A DNA stretch of 19,043 nucleotides from DATMMS01 sp036824145 (GTDB taxonomy: Bacteria > Chloroflexota > Dormibacteria > DASZGP01), in assembly GCA_036824145.1 (NCBI GenBank), contig DAITAT010000032.1:1-19043 (forward strand), given 5' to 3'. The stretch's first letter is position 1. Each line of letters begins with the position of its first letter. Made by a program: the position numbers and the translations under genes. Positions 7,558-14,936 of this stretch are shown here, one piece after another. A model generated the notes under the pieces. That model did not search any database and was not told the DNA's origin. It was given only the letters and a program-made list of their open reading frames with translations.

Positions 7558-8492
7558 TCACGTTCGAGGGCGTCACCAAACGCTACGGCGACGGCAACAT
7601 CGCTGTCGACCAGCTCGACCTCACTGTCGAGAGCGGCGAGGCTGTGATGCTGGTCGGGCCCTCGGGGTGCGGCAAGACCACCACCCTCAAGATGATCAAC
7701 CGCCTGATCGAGCCCAGCGACGGTGTCATCGCCATCGACGGCGTCGACACCGCCACCCGCGACGTCACCGAGCTGCGCCGCTCGATCGGCTATGTCATCC
7801 AACAGGTCGGGCTCTTCCCCCATCTCACCGTCGGGGACAACGTGGCCACTGTGATGAAGCTGGCCAGGTGGGACAAAGACCGGATCCGGGCCCGGGTGAC
7901 CGAACTGCTGGAGCTGATCGGCCTGCCGCCAGGCGAGTTTGAGGACCGGCTGCCGGGAGAGCTCAGCGGCGGTCAACAGCAGCGCGTCGGGGTGGCCCGG
8001 GCCCTCGCCATCGACCCCCTGATGCTGCTCATGGACGAGCCCTTTGGGGCCATCGACCCGATCACCCGGGACCGGTTGCAGGACGAGCTGCTGCGGCTGC
8101 AGCGGGTGGTCCGCAAGACGATCGTCTTCGTAACCCACGACATCGACGAGGCCATCAAGCTGGGCGACCGGATCGCCCTGTTCAGCCCCGGCGGCAAGCT
8201 GGCCCAGTTCGCAACCCCCGCCGAGCTGCTCGCCCGACCTGCCTCTCAGTACGTCGAAGACTTCCTCGGCGGCGGCCGCATGGTGCGGCGCCTGAGCCTC
8301 ATCAGGCTGAGCGATGTCAGCCTCGGCAGCAATACCGACGGCGCCGGTTCTGAGGCGCTGCCGGTGGACGCGACACTGCGCGACGCCCTCGACGCGGTGC
8401 TGCGATCGCCAACCGGTCGAGTCCAGGTGCGCGATGGCGATAGGGTGATCGGCACCGTCGACGCCGAGACCATCCGCCGGGCCAGCCAATGA
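7554..8492 (+). CDS. Quaternary-amine ABC transporter, ATP-binding subunit (OpuBA/ProV-like)
   Basis: This 312-residue ATPase powers uptake by the two flanking permeases at the cytoplasmic face. Walker A GPSGCGKTT is at 35-43, the Q-loop at Gln83, signature LSGGQ at 137-141, Walker B LLMDEP at 158-163 and the switch His195 in VFVTHD. The stretch MINRLIEPSDGVIAIDG is characteristic of the OpuA/ProV branch. After the nucleotide-binding domain there is only one short CBS-like segment (about 273-308: DATLRDALDAVLRSPTGRVQV), whereas OpuA/OpuC ATPases usually carry a tandem CBS pair that senses ionic strength or nucleotides. The start is GTG 7554, overlapping the previous stop by 4 nt. The longer open frame upstream reads into the permease gene and is not homologous. 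Confidence 0.92.
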   Translation: MITFEGVTKRYGDGNIAVDQLDLTVESGEAVMLVGPSGCGKTTTLKMINRLIEPSDGVIAIDGVDTATRDVTELRRSIGYVIQQVGLFPHLTVGDNVATVMKLARWDKDRIRARVTELLELIGLPPGEFEDRLPGELSGGQQQRVGVARALAIDPLMLLMDEPFGAIDPITRDRLQDELLRLQRVVRKTIVFVTHDIDEAIKLGDRIALFSPGGKLAQFATPAELLARPASQYVEDFLGGGRMVRRLSLIRLSDVSLGSNTDGAGSEALPVDATLRDALDAVLRSPTGRVQVRDGDRVIGTVDAETIRRASQ

Positions 8493-9238
8493 CGAAGCTC
8501 GCGCGGCAGGGCGGCGCGCGCCTGGTGATCGTCCCAGTGGTGGTGGCCCTGGGGCTTTTCGCCCTCTACCTCTACCTGACCCTGACGCCAGGTCGCCTCA
8601 CCGACGCGTTCGTTCTCAACTCCGCCTACGTGACCACCCGGGTCATCCAGCACATCCAGCTAACCGCGATCTCGTTTGGCCTGGCGGCGCTGATCGGGCT
8701 GCCGTTGGGAGTGCTGCTGTCCCAGTCGGGGCGGCTCCTCAGCTTGCCCGCCTTTGCCATCGCCAACCTTGGCCAGGCGGTGCCCAGCATCGGCATCCTC
8801 GCCCTTGGCTTCACGTACATCGGGCTAGGGGTGCAGGGCGCCATCATCGCTCTCGTCGTCTACGCCCTGCTGCCGATCATGCGCAACACCGTGGTGGGGC
8901 TGCAGGCGGTCGACCCCGGGGTCCAGGAGGCGGCCCGCGGCATGGGAATGACGCGGCGGCAAATCCTGTTCAGAGTCAAACTTCCGCTAGCATCACCGGT
9001 AATCTTCGCGGGCCTGCGGGTATCACTGGTGCTCGTGATCGGAACCGCAACGTTGGCCAATTTCATCGGAGGAGGAGGGCTGGGTGACCTCATCGCAGCG
9101 AGCGACTTCTACCATCCTCGCCCGATCATCGTGGGGGCGGTCCTGGTGTCTGCCCTCGCGCTTTTTGCGGACTGGGGGCTCGGCCTCGTCGAGCTCTTGT
9201 TGACCCCTCAATTAGAGGGAAATGGGAGAAAAACATGA
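8489..9238 (+). CDS. Quaternary-amine ABC transporter, permease subunit (second copy)
   Basis: The 249-residue permease is a paralogue of the one encoded at 6889-7557. The EAA loop begins EAARGMGMTRRQILFRVKLPLASP at residue 147, and LLPIMRNTVVGL at 127-138 matches the equivalent PIIRNTRAGI of its partner. It has an extra N-terminal helix (about 12-32) compared with the first permease. The pair would form the heterodimeric channel. ATG 8489 overlaps the ATPase stop (ATGA), and its own stop overlaps the next ATG in the same way, so the operon is translationally coupled. The paralogous pair suggests old duplication within the system, as in YehW/YehY and OpuBB/OpuBD. Confidence 0.9.
   Translation: MTKLARQGGARLVIVPVVVALGLFALYLYLTLTPGRLTDAFVLNSAYVTTRVIQHIQLTAISFGLAALIGLPLGVLLSQSGRLLSLPAFAIANLGQAVPSIGILALGFTYIGLGVQGAIIALVVYALLPIMRNTVVGLQAVDPGVQEAARGMGMTRRQILFRVKLPLASPVIFAGLRVSLVLVIGTATLANFIGGGGLGDLIAASDFYHPRPIIVGAVLVSALALFADWGLGLVELLLTPQLEGNGRKT
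9224..9228 (+). promoter_or_regulatory. Ribosome binding site of the binding-protein gene
   Basis: GGGAG sits 6 nt upstream of ATG 9235, inside the 3' end of the second permease gene. It is the clearest Shine-Dalgarno in the ABC operon and supports the chosen start. Confidence 0.6.
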
Positions 9239-10188
9239 TCCGTCGAATCACCGAGCTGACCGTGGTCCTGCTGTGGTCAGCCATCCTCGTCGGTTGCGGT
9301 AGTTCCAGCTCAAGCAGCACCAGCGGGGGCTCGTCAGCGTGCCCCACAAGCGGCACCGCCAGCAGTAAGGGCAGCGGCACGGTCAAGGTCGGGCAGAAGG
9401 GCTTTGCCGAAGAGCAGCTCCTCGCGCAGATGACCAAGCTGGTGCTGGAGAAGCACGGCTATACCGTAGACGCCACCTTCACGGCCAAGGATCCGATTCT
9501 GGGGCAGGCGCTCGAGAGTGGGACGATCGACATGTACTGGCAGTACACCGGCACTGAGCTCCAGGGCCCGCTCGGAGTCACCAATCCCCCCGGCGACCTC
9601 GACCAGGCCTACCAGCAAGCCAAGACCAAGGACGAGGCTCGAGGCATTTGCTGGAACGACGAGGGCAAATTCAACGACACCAACGGGCTGGCCATCAAGT
9701 CCGCTGACAAGGCCAAGTACGGCGGTACCCTGTCGCAGTTTGCGACCTACCTGTCGACTCATCCCAATACCGCGTTGTGCGTCAACTCGGAGTTCCTGAC
9801 GCGCGCCGACGGCCTGCCCGGGCTTGACCACGCCTACGGCCACTACAACATCGCCGGCGTGAAGAGTTCCAGCCAGTCCACCTTCGAAGCCGCCATCGCC
9901 AGCGGCCAGTGTGAAGCCGGCGAAGTCTTCACCACCGACTCGGCGATCGCCGCCAAGGACCTCTACGTCCTCCAGGACGACAAGAAGTTCTTCCCGCCCG
10001 ACAACGTGGGACTGCTGATCAAGAGCAGCGTCCAGAAGGCCCACCCGGAGATCGCAGCCATCATGGAGCCGGTCATCGCCAAGCTGGACAACACCACCAT
10101 GACCAAGCTGAACAAGCAGGTCGAAATCGACAACTTGAAGGTCGCCGACGTGGTCAAGACCTTCCTGACCAGCAACGGGTTCCTGTAG
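9235..10188 (+). CDS. Quaternary-amine ABC transporter, substrate-binding lipoprotein (OpuBC/OsmF-like)
   Basis: The 317-residue binding protein captures the substrate outside the membrane and delivers it to the two permeases. A lipoprotein signal peptide ends in LVGC with the lipidated Cys at 21, followed by a Ser-rich linker, so it should be processed by Lgt. The OpuAC-type domain shows VGQKGFAEEQLLAQM, ALESGTIDMYWQYTGTEL, FTTDSAIAAKDLYVLQDDKKFFPPDNVGLLI and a C-terminal end like ADVVKTFL. The family motif DLYPEYTGT is DMYWQYTGT here, so ligand preference may differ. A good Shine-Dalgarno, GGGAG at 9224-9228, lies 6 nt before ATG 9235, better than for the other genes of the operon, consistent with the need for excess binding protein. 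It is the last gene, followed by a strong terminator. Confidence 0.92.
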   Translation: MIRRITELTVVLLWSAILVGCGSSSSSSTSGGSSACPTSGTASSKGSGTVKVGQKGFAEEQLLAQMTKLVLEKHGYTVDATFTAKDPILGQALESGTIDMYWQYTGTELQGPLGVTNPPGDLDQAYQQAKTKDEARGICWNDEGKFNDTNGLAIKSADKAKYGGTLSQFATYLSTHPNTALCVNSEFLTRADGLPGLDHAYGHYNIAGVKSSSQSTFEAAIASGQCEAGEVFTTDSAIAAKDLYVLQDDKKFFPPDNVGLLIKSSVQKAHPEIAAIMEPVIAKLDNTTMTKLNKQVEIDNLKVADVVKTFLTSNGFL

Positions 10189-10203
10189 CCCGCTGGCAAA
10201 TCC

Positions 10204-10236
10204 GCAGCGGCCCGGGGCGACCCGGGCCGCTGCCTT
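10204..10236 (+). terminator. Strong GC hairpin terminator of the ABC operon
   Basis: A perfect 13-bp stem, GCAGCGGCCCGGG (10204-10216) and CCCGGGCCGCTGC (10221-10233), is closed by a GCGA (GNRA-type) tetraloop, 16 nt after the binding-protein stop. Only a short CTT follows instead of a T-run. It is convergent with CocE and could act on both strands. Confidence 0.7.
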
Positions 10237-10240
10237 AACG

Positions 10241-10260
10241 CCCCGGGTAGGACCCCGGGG
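10241..10260. terminator. Second hairpin between ABC operon and CocE gene
   Basis: CCCCGGG (10241-10247) pairs with CCCGGGG (10254-10260) around a 6-nt loop, 15 bp before the end of the minus-strand CocE gene. It probably helps end the CocE transcript or backs up the first hairpin. No T-tract is present. Confidence 0.45.
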
Positions 10261-10274
10261 TGCTCGACCGGGCG

Positions 10275-12008
10275 TCAGTCGCTGACGACGGGCAGGACCA
10301 GGTGGGAGGGCCGCTCGGGGTCGTGGAAAAGAAGGTTGCGCTGGGGCAGAATGCGATCGACGTCGGCCGAGGTCTGCCCGGTGCCGGGATTGCGGTCGTA
10401 GCGGGGGAAGTCGCTGGCGCAGACCTGCAGCCGTAACCGGTGGCCCGCCAGGAAGACGTGCGCGGTCGACCACAGGTCGACTTCGACCCGGTAGACCTCG
10501 CCCGGCGTCAGCAGCCTCGCGCGGTCCAGGCCCTCGCGGAAGCGCAACCGAAGGATCCCATCGGCGATGTTGTAAGAGCGCCCGTTGGGGTGCAGGTCGC
10601 AGAGGCGGCCGACCAGGTCGGTATCTGCGGTCTCGGCGGCGACCCACGCCACCAGCGTGATGCGCCCGATCACCTGGAGGGGGTCCACCAGCGGTTCGGA
10701 GGTGAAGAGCAGCACGTCGGGCCGCGACTCGGTGCGGATTTGATCGACCGGTCCGCGGAGGTACTTTCCCGCCATCAACAGCGCCCCACCCCGGGTCGGC
10801 ACCGGGTCCTCGGGGTCGAGGTGGAAGGCGGAAGGCTCGCAGTCGGCCGGCGCCGCAAGGCCGAGGCTGCCGCCGTCGCCACCGGTGCCGGTTTGGAGGT
10901 GCCAGCGCTGCTCCACCGTGCCAGGCGGCGGCCACTCCTGTTCGTCGCGCCAGCGGTTCACGCCCATCACGAAGATCCGCACCGGCGGTTCCTCGTCGAT
11001 GCGGGTGGCTTTGCCCAACAGGCGGGCATCGAACCAGCGCTGCTGCAGACCCGTCAGGTTCTCACGCAGGTCGAGCAGCAGCGGCGAGGCCCGGAACCCC
11101 ATGTCCAGCTCGCCGACGGTGGAGTTGGGCGTCCCGTGGCTCCAGGGGCCGACGATGAGCCGCGTCAGCCGCCGCGCCTGGTCGGTCGCGGCAACCTCCT
11201 TTAGCGCCGTGTAGAGGTCGAGGTTGGGCTGCAGGAAGAGGTCGTACCAGCCCGCGACGATCAGCGCCGGGACTGCGATCTCGGCAGGCTGGAAGCGCGG
11301 GGTCGGGGGATGGAACTCGTAGCGCACGGTCTGGTCGAACTGGGGCGAGATCCCGCCCGCGCGCTCGTCGATGGGCGGCCAAGGCACCAGGGGGAGGCGG
11401 CGCATGTGCGCATCGAGGTTGTCGAGGTCGTCGATGGCAGCGGGGAACTCAGCCAGCAGGTTGGGGTCCCGGCGGGCGCGCCGAAGGACCTCGATGGGAA
11501 CGATGGTCCCCATCGCCCAGCTTGCCAGCACCCCCAGCGCCAGCGCGCCGCTGCGATAGCGATCGCCCCCCAGGGTGCTGTTGGGTGACTCGATCGGGGC
11601 GATCGCCTTCAGCCCGGCCGGCTGGCGCGAGGCGGCCAACAACTGGCACTGAGCCATGTAGGAGATCCCGAACATGCCGACGCTTCCGTCCGACCACGGC
11701 TGTTCGGCTGCCCATTGGACGGTGTCATAGCCGTCGTCGGCCTCGTGAACGTAGGTCTCGTAGTCGCCCTCCGAGGCGAAGCGGCCGCGCACATCCTGGA
11801 TCACGACGGCGTAGCCGCGGGTGGCCATCGTCGGGGCGTCCAACGCGGAGAAGGCGTTGCTCGGCATGGTGGCGTCGTAGGGGGTGCGAGTCACCAACAC
11901 CGGGTGGCGCTCGGCGTCGTCGGGTCGGTAGACGTCGGCCGCCAGCGACACGCCATCACGCATGGTCGCGCGCACACCACGCTCCAGGATCACCCGATCC
12001 GCAGCCAC
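10275..12008 (-). CDS. CocE/NonD family hydrolase (X-Pro dipeptidyl-peptidase S15-like)
   Basis: The 577-residue enzyme is an alpha/beta hydrolase of the CocE/NonD type (cocaine esterase, glutaryl-7-ACA acylase, Xaa-Pro peptidase relatives). MRDGVSLAADVYRP at 16-29 and QDVRGRFASEG at 71-81 are hallmark stretches. The triad is Ser116 in GMFGISYMA, Asp256 in AGWYDLFL and His291 in VGPWSHG; the usual GxSYxG elbow has Ala for the last Gly. The C-terminal half (from about 330) matches the jelly-roll PepX_C domain, with GHRLRLQVCASDFPRYDRN near the end. It should cleave an ester or amide; the substrate is not inferable. The start at GTG 12008 is the first after an in-frame TGA at 12012-12014. It follows the acyl-CoA ligase gene by 91 bp on the same strand. 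No signal peptide. Confidence 0.88.
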   Translation of the reverse strand: MAADRVILERGVRATMRDGVSLAADVYRPDDAERHPVLVTRTPYDATMPSNAFSALDAPTMATRGYAVVIQDVRGRFASEGDYETYVHEADDGYDTVQWAAEQPWSDGSVGMFGISYMAQCQLLAASRQPAGLKAIAPIESPNSTLGGDRYRSGALALGVLASWAMGTIVPIEVLRRARRDPNLLAEFPAAIDDLDNLDAHMRRLPLVPWPPIDERAGGISPQFDQTVRYEFHPPTPRFQPAEIAVPALIVAGWYDLFLQPNLDLYTALKEVAATDQARRLTRLIVGPWSHGTPNSTVGELDMGFRASPLLLDLRENLTGLQQRWFDARLLGKATRIDEEPPVRIFVMGVNRWRDEQEWPPPGTVEQRWHLQTGTGGDGGSLGLAAPADCEPSAFHLDPEDPVPTRGGALLMAGKYLRGPVDQIRTESRPDVLLFTSEPLVDPLQVIGRITLVAWVAAETADTDLVGRLCDLHPNGRSYNIADGILRLRFREGLDRARLLTPGEVYRVEVDLWSTAHVFLAGHRLRLQVCASDFPRYDRNPGTGQTSADVDRILPQRNLLFHDPERPSHLVLPVVSD

Positions 12009-12051
12009 CCGTCAGTCCCCGACGCGCAGCAGGGGCGCGACCTCCTCGGTC

Positions 12052-12080
12052 GTGAGCGGGCGGGGCTGGTCCACGCTCAC
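12052..12080. repeat. Inverted repeat in the ligase-CocE spacer
   Basis: GTGAGCG (12052-12058) and CGCTCAC (12074-12080) form 7-bp arms around a 15-bp centre. On the minus strand the repeat begins 20 nt after the ligase stop and could be an attenuator, operator or weak terminator before CocE. Confidence 0.35.
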
Positions 12081-12099
12081 AGAGATCGGATGGGGCTGG

Positions 12100-13656
12100 T
12101 CAAGCCTTCGCGGGTGCCTCCTGCTGCTTGCCCTCGCCGACCTTGATCTCGCGCTTCATGATCTTGCCCGTCGGGCCCTTGGGCAACTCCTTGACCACGT
12201 CCACGCTGCGCGGGCACTTGTAGGCCGCAACCCGCTCCTTGACGAAGGCGATCAGCTCCTGGGGATCGATCGTCTCGCCCGGCTTGGGCGCGACCACGGC
12301 ATGGATCTGCTCGCCAAACTTCTCGTCGGGCACCCCGATAACGGCGGCCTCGGCCACCTTGGGATGCATGTAGATGACCTCCTCGATCTCGCGCGGATAG
12401 ACGTTGAAGCCGCCGCGGATGATCATCTCCTTCTTGCGATCGACGATGAAGAGGAAGCCCTCGTCGTCGACGTAGCCGATGTCACCGCTGTGGAACCACC
12501 CGTGTTTGATCGTCTCGGCGGTGGCCTCAGGCCTGCGCCAGTAGCCCTTCATGATGTTGTGGCCCTTGATCACGATCTCGCCGCGCTCGCCCTGCGGGAC
12601 CTCCTTGTCGTCCTCGTCGAAGATCTTGACGTCGACGCCCCAGACCGGCTTGCCGATGGAGCCGACCTTCTGGCCGGTCTCCAGCTGGTTGAAGGTGGCG
12701 GTGGGGCTGGTCTCGGAGAGGCCGTAGCCCTCGAGGATCTTGGTGCCGGTGGCCTGCTCCCAGGCCTTGATGACCTCGCCCGGGATCGAGGCGCCGCCGG
12801 ACACGCACAGACGCAGGCTGCTGAGATCGTAGGTGCTGCGCTCGGGGTGGTGGAGCATGGCGAAGTACATCGTCGGGACGCCCAGGAACAGCGTCACCCT
12901 GTCGCGCTGGATGATCTGAAGGCATTTGTCGGCGTCGAAACGCGGCATCAGGGTCAGCGTGATGCCGCCGTGGATGCCGCCGTTGAGGACGTTGCTCAGC
13001 CCAAACGAGTGGAACATCGGCAGCACCGCCATGATCACGTCCTTCTCGTTGTCGAAGGTGAAGATATGGGTGCCGAGGTGGCAGCACTCGAAGAGGTTGA
13101 GGTTGGTCAGCTCGGCCCCCTTGGGCTGGCCGGTGGTGCCCGAGGTGTAGATGATCAGACAGGTCCCATCGGCTTCGGTGGCGACAGTGTCGAATGTGGG
13201 CGCCTGCTTGCCGCTGAAGGCGAAGAAGTCCGCACATCCCTCGGGAGGCTCGGCGGGAGCGATCCCAACCTGGATCAGTTTCGTGACCGAAGGCGCCTCC
13301 TTGGCGCCGGCGATGGCGTCGGCCGCGAACATCTCCCAGAAGAACAAGGCGCTGGCCTCGCTGTCGCTCAAGTAATAGGCGACCTCACGACCCTTGAGGA
13401 GGACGTTGATCGGCACCACGATCCCGCCGGCCTTGAGGATGCCGTAATAGATGATCGGGAACTGTGGGACGTTGGGCAGCATCAGGCCAACCCGGTCGCC
13501 GGGCTTGATGCCGGCTCCGACGAGGGCGTTGGCCACCTGGTTGGAGGCGGCGTTGAGCTGCGTGTACGTCAGTTTGAAGTCGTCGAAGATGAGCGCGACC
13601 TTGTCGGGGTTCCGCTTGGTGCTCTCTTCCAGGATCACGGCCAAATTCAGGCTCAT
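12100..13656 (-). CDS. Long-chain fatty-acid--CoA ligase-like enzyme
   Basis: This 518-residue ANL-superfamily ligase activates a carboxylate, most likely a fatty acid, to its CoA thioester. YTSGTTGQPKG is at 170-180 (canonical P-loop), LPMFHSFGL at 212-220, GGASIP at 287-292, YGLSET at 311-316, FHSGD at 388-392, RKKEMIIRGGFNVYPREIEE at 407-426, and the catalytic Lys498 in LPKGPTGKIMKRE. It is a distant paralogue of the ligase at 1860-3374, with a more typical P-loop. A Lys/Gln/Ala-rich tail ends the protein. The start at ATG 13656 is well supported by GGAGG 8 nt upstream. The gene follows a thioesterase and CapA-like gene on the same strand but has a 107-bp leader with a promoter candidate, and is followed by the CocE hydrolase. 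Confidence 0.92.
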   Translation of the reverse strand: MSLNLAVILEESTKRNPDKVALIFDDFKLTYTQLNAASNQVANALVGAGIKPGDRVGLMLPNVPQFPIIYYGILKAGGIVVPINVLLKGREVAYYLSDSEASALFFWEMFAADAIAGAKEAPSVTKLIQVGIAPAEPPEGCADFFAFSGKQAPTFDTVATEADGTCLIIYTSGTTGQPKGAELTNLNLFECCHLGTHIFTFDNEKDVIMAVLPMFHSFGLSNVLNGGIHGGITLTLMPRFDADKCLQIIQRDRVTLFLGVPTMYFAMLHHPERSTYDLSSLRLCVSGGASIPGEVIKAWEQATGTKILEGYGLSETSPTATFNQLETGQKVGSIGKPVWGVDVKIFDEDDKEVPQGERGEIVIKGHNIMKGYWRRPEATAETIKHGWFHSGDIGYVDDEGFLFIVDRKKEMIIRGGFNVYPREIEEVIYMHPKVAEAAVIGVPDEKFGEQIHAVVAPKPGETIDPQELIAFVKERVAAYKCPRSVDVVKELPKGPTGKIMKREIKVGEGKQQEAPAKA

Positions 13657-13664
13657 CTCTCAGT

Positions 13665-13669
13665 CCTCC
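13665..13669 (-). promoter_or_regulatory. Strong Shine-Dalgarno for the fatty-acyl-CoA ligase
   Basis: GGAGG on the minus strand lies 8 nt before ATG 13656. It fixes the ligase start and contrasts with the apparently leaderless neighbours. Confidence 0.65.
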
Positions 13670-13690
13670 ATCTCTAAGTCCCGCATCCCG

Positions 13691-13718
13691 ACAGTATGTA
13701 TCCGACCAGAGAGTCCAA
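13691..13718 (-). promoter_or_regulatory. Putative promoter of the fatty-acyl-CoA ligase gene
   Basis: On the minus strand TTGGAC (13718-13713) and TACTGT (13696-13691) are spaced by 16 nt. The -35 matches TTGACA in part and the -10 only fits TANNNT. A start near 13684 would give a leader of about 28 nt that includes the GGAGG site. Confidence 0.35.
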
Positions 13719-13763
13719 TATTCGCAGAACGCCGCCGCCGCCGAATCTGGCCGTGGCCGACTC

Positions 13764-14936
13764 TCAGTGGGGCAGGCCACCGTTGATCATCTGGGTTGAG
13801 AGCTTCATCCGGGCGATCACCGCGGCGCCCTCGGCGCCGGTTAGGAAGCGTGGCTGGCCGTATTCAAAAATCCGAATCGGCTGATAACTTACGGCCGCCA
13901 GCTTGCGGTCCACAAACGTGTACTTGCCGATGACTCCGTTACGCGGATCTTCCTGGCCCGGGTCGGGGGTCCACATCTGGTCGAAAACGAAGTTGCCGTG
14001 AGCGTACGTGATCAGCTTGCCCTTGAAGATCTCCACCCCCTGGACCGCGTGCGGGTGGTTGCCTATGACGAGGTCGGCGCCATCGTCGACAGCGAGGTGG
14101 CCGATGACCTTGGGGTCGTCGGGGGCGATGCTGTCACCGGTGCTGCGGGGGGTCAGGACGTACTCCTGGCCCCAGTGGAACTGCACCACCACGACGTCGG
14201 CGGTGGGTCGCGCCAGGGCGATCTCGCGCTTGAGCTCGACCGGGTCGATGTGGGCGCCGACGCCGTTGAAGCCGAGGAAAGCGAAGCGCACGCCTTTGAT
14301 GGTCAGGTGAGCGATCAGTCCCAGGCCGGCCGGCTGGATGCCGTGGTCGGTCAGGAGCTTGATGGTGCTGTCGGTGCCCGGCTGGCCGTAGTTGGTGAGG
14401 TGGTTGTTGGAGAGGTTGGCGACGCTGACCCCGGCATAAGTCAGGCCGTCGATGAAGCGGGGATCGCCGCAGAAAGGCTTGAAGCCGGCGTTGAAGCGAG
14501 CGCACCCGGCAACCAATGGCGCCTCCAGGTCCGTGAAGAGGAGGTCGGCGGATTTCAGGTAATCGATCGTCGGCCGGAAGGGCCAGAGGAAATCGTTGCG
14601 GGTGATGACCTGCTCGTTGACGTTGCGCGCGGGAATCACGTCACCGGTGACGGCGATCGTGACCATACGCTTGGGATCGATGCCTTTGAGGTCCGGCGGT
14701 GTGTCGAATATCGAGGCCAGGCTGAGCGTGGGCTGCGGCGACGAGCTGGGTGACGAGGACGGCGACGGAGTCGCCCGCCCCGGCACCGCGCTTGGGCTGG
14801 ACGTGGTGGCCTTGGTGCCCTTGCCTCGTAGGGCGTTAACAGCTGCCAGTCCCGCCAGCGGCAGCAGGACCGCTGCGCCGATCAACAGAGCCCAGTCCCG
14901 GGCGGTGCTTCGCCGGCGATGGGCGTAGACCCTCAA
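13764..14936 (-). CDS. CapA-family membrane-anchored phosphoesterase-like protein
   Basis: The 390-residue protein has a basic N-terminus, one transmembrane anchor (about 15-34), a Ser/Pro/Thr-rich linker (43-72) and an extracytoplasmic PGA_cap domain related to CapA of poly-gamma-glutamate capsule synthesis and to metallophosphoesterases. Motifs are GDVIPAR at 98-104, TDLEAPL at 135-141, NNHLTNYG at 177-184 (Asn where NNHxxDYG usually has Asp), FHWGQEY at 253-259, GNHPHAVQG at 292-300 and HGNFVFDQ at 313-320. Cys145 and Cys156 could form a disulfide outside the cell. The start is TTG 14936, overlapping the thioesterase stop by 4 nt (TTGA); no earlier or better start is visible and the anchor would be lost if it began much later. 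No capB or capC is adjacent, so a capsule role is not supported. Many CapA-like proteins have unknown function. Confidence 0.85.
   Translation of the reverse strand: MRVYAHRRRSTARDWALLIGAAVLLPLAGLAAVNALRGKGTKATTSSPSAVPGRATPSPSSSPSSSPQPTLSLASIFDTPPDLKGIDPKRMVTIAVTGDVIPARNVNEQVITRNDFLWPFRPTIDYLKSADLLFTDLEAPLVAGCARFNAGFKPFCGDPRFIDGLTYAGVSVANLSNNHLTNYGQPGTDSTIKLLTDHGIQPAGLGLIAHLTIKGVRFAFLGFNGVGAHIDPVELKREIALARPTADVVVVQFHWGQEYVLTPRSTGDSIAPDDPKVIGHLAVDDGADLVIGNHPHAVQGVEIFKGKLITYAHGNFVFDQMWTPDPGQEDPRNGVIGKYTFVDRKLAAVSYQPIRIFEYGQPRFLTGAEGAAVIARMKLSTQMINGGLPH

Noticed and set aside
7173..8489. Minus-strand frame of 438 codons opposite the ABC permease and ATPase
   Set aside because: It is antisense to an ATPase with all Walker and signature motifs; the translation has no recognisable domain.
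9334..10935. Minus-strand frame of 533 codons spanning the binding-protein gene, terminator and CocE end
   Set aside because: It crosses the operon terminator and two real genes and has low-complexity composition.
11962..13677. Long plus-strand open frame (571 codons) opposite the fatty-acyl-CoA ligase gene
   Set aside because: It is the antisense shadow of a gene with full ANL motifs; its Asp/Gly/Leu/Val-rich translation resembles no family and is typical of GC-rich antisense frames.
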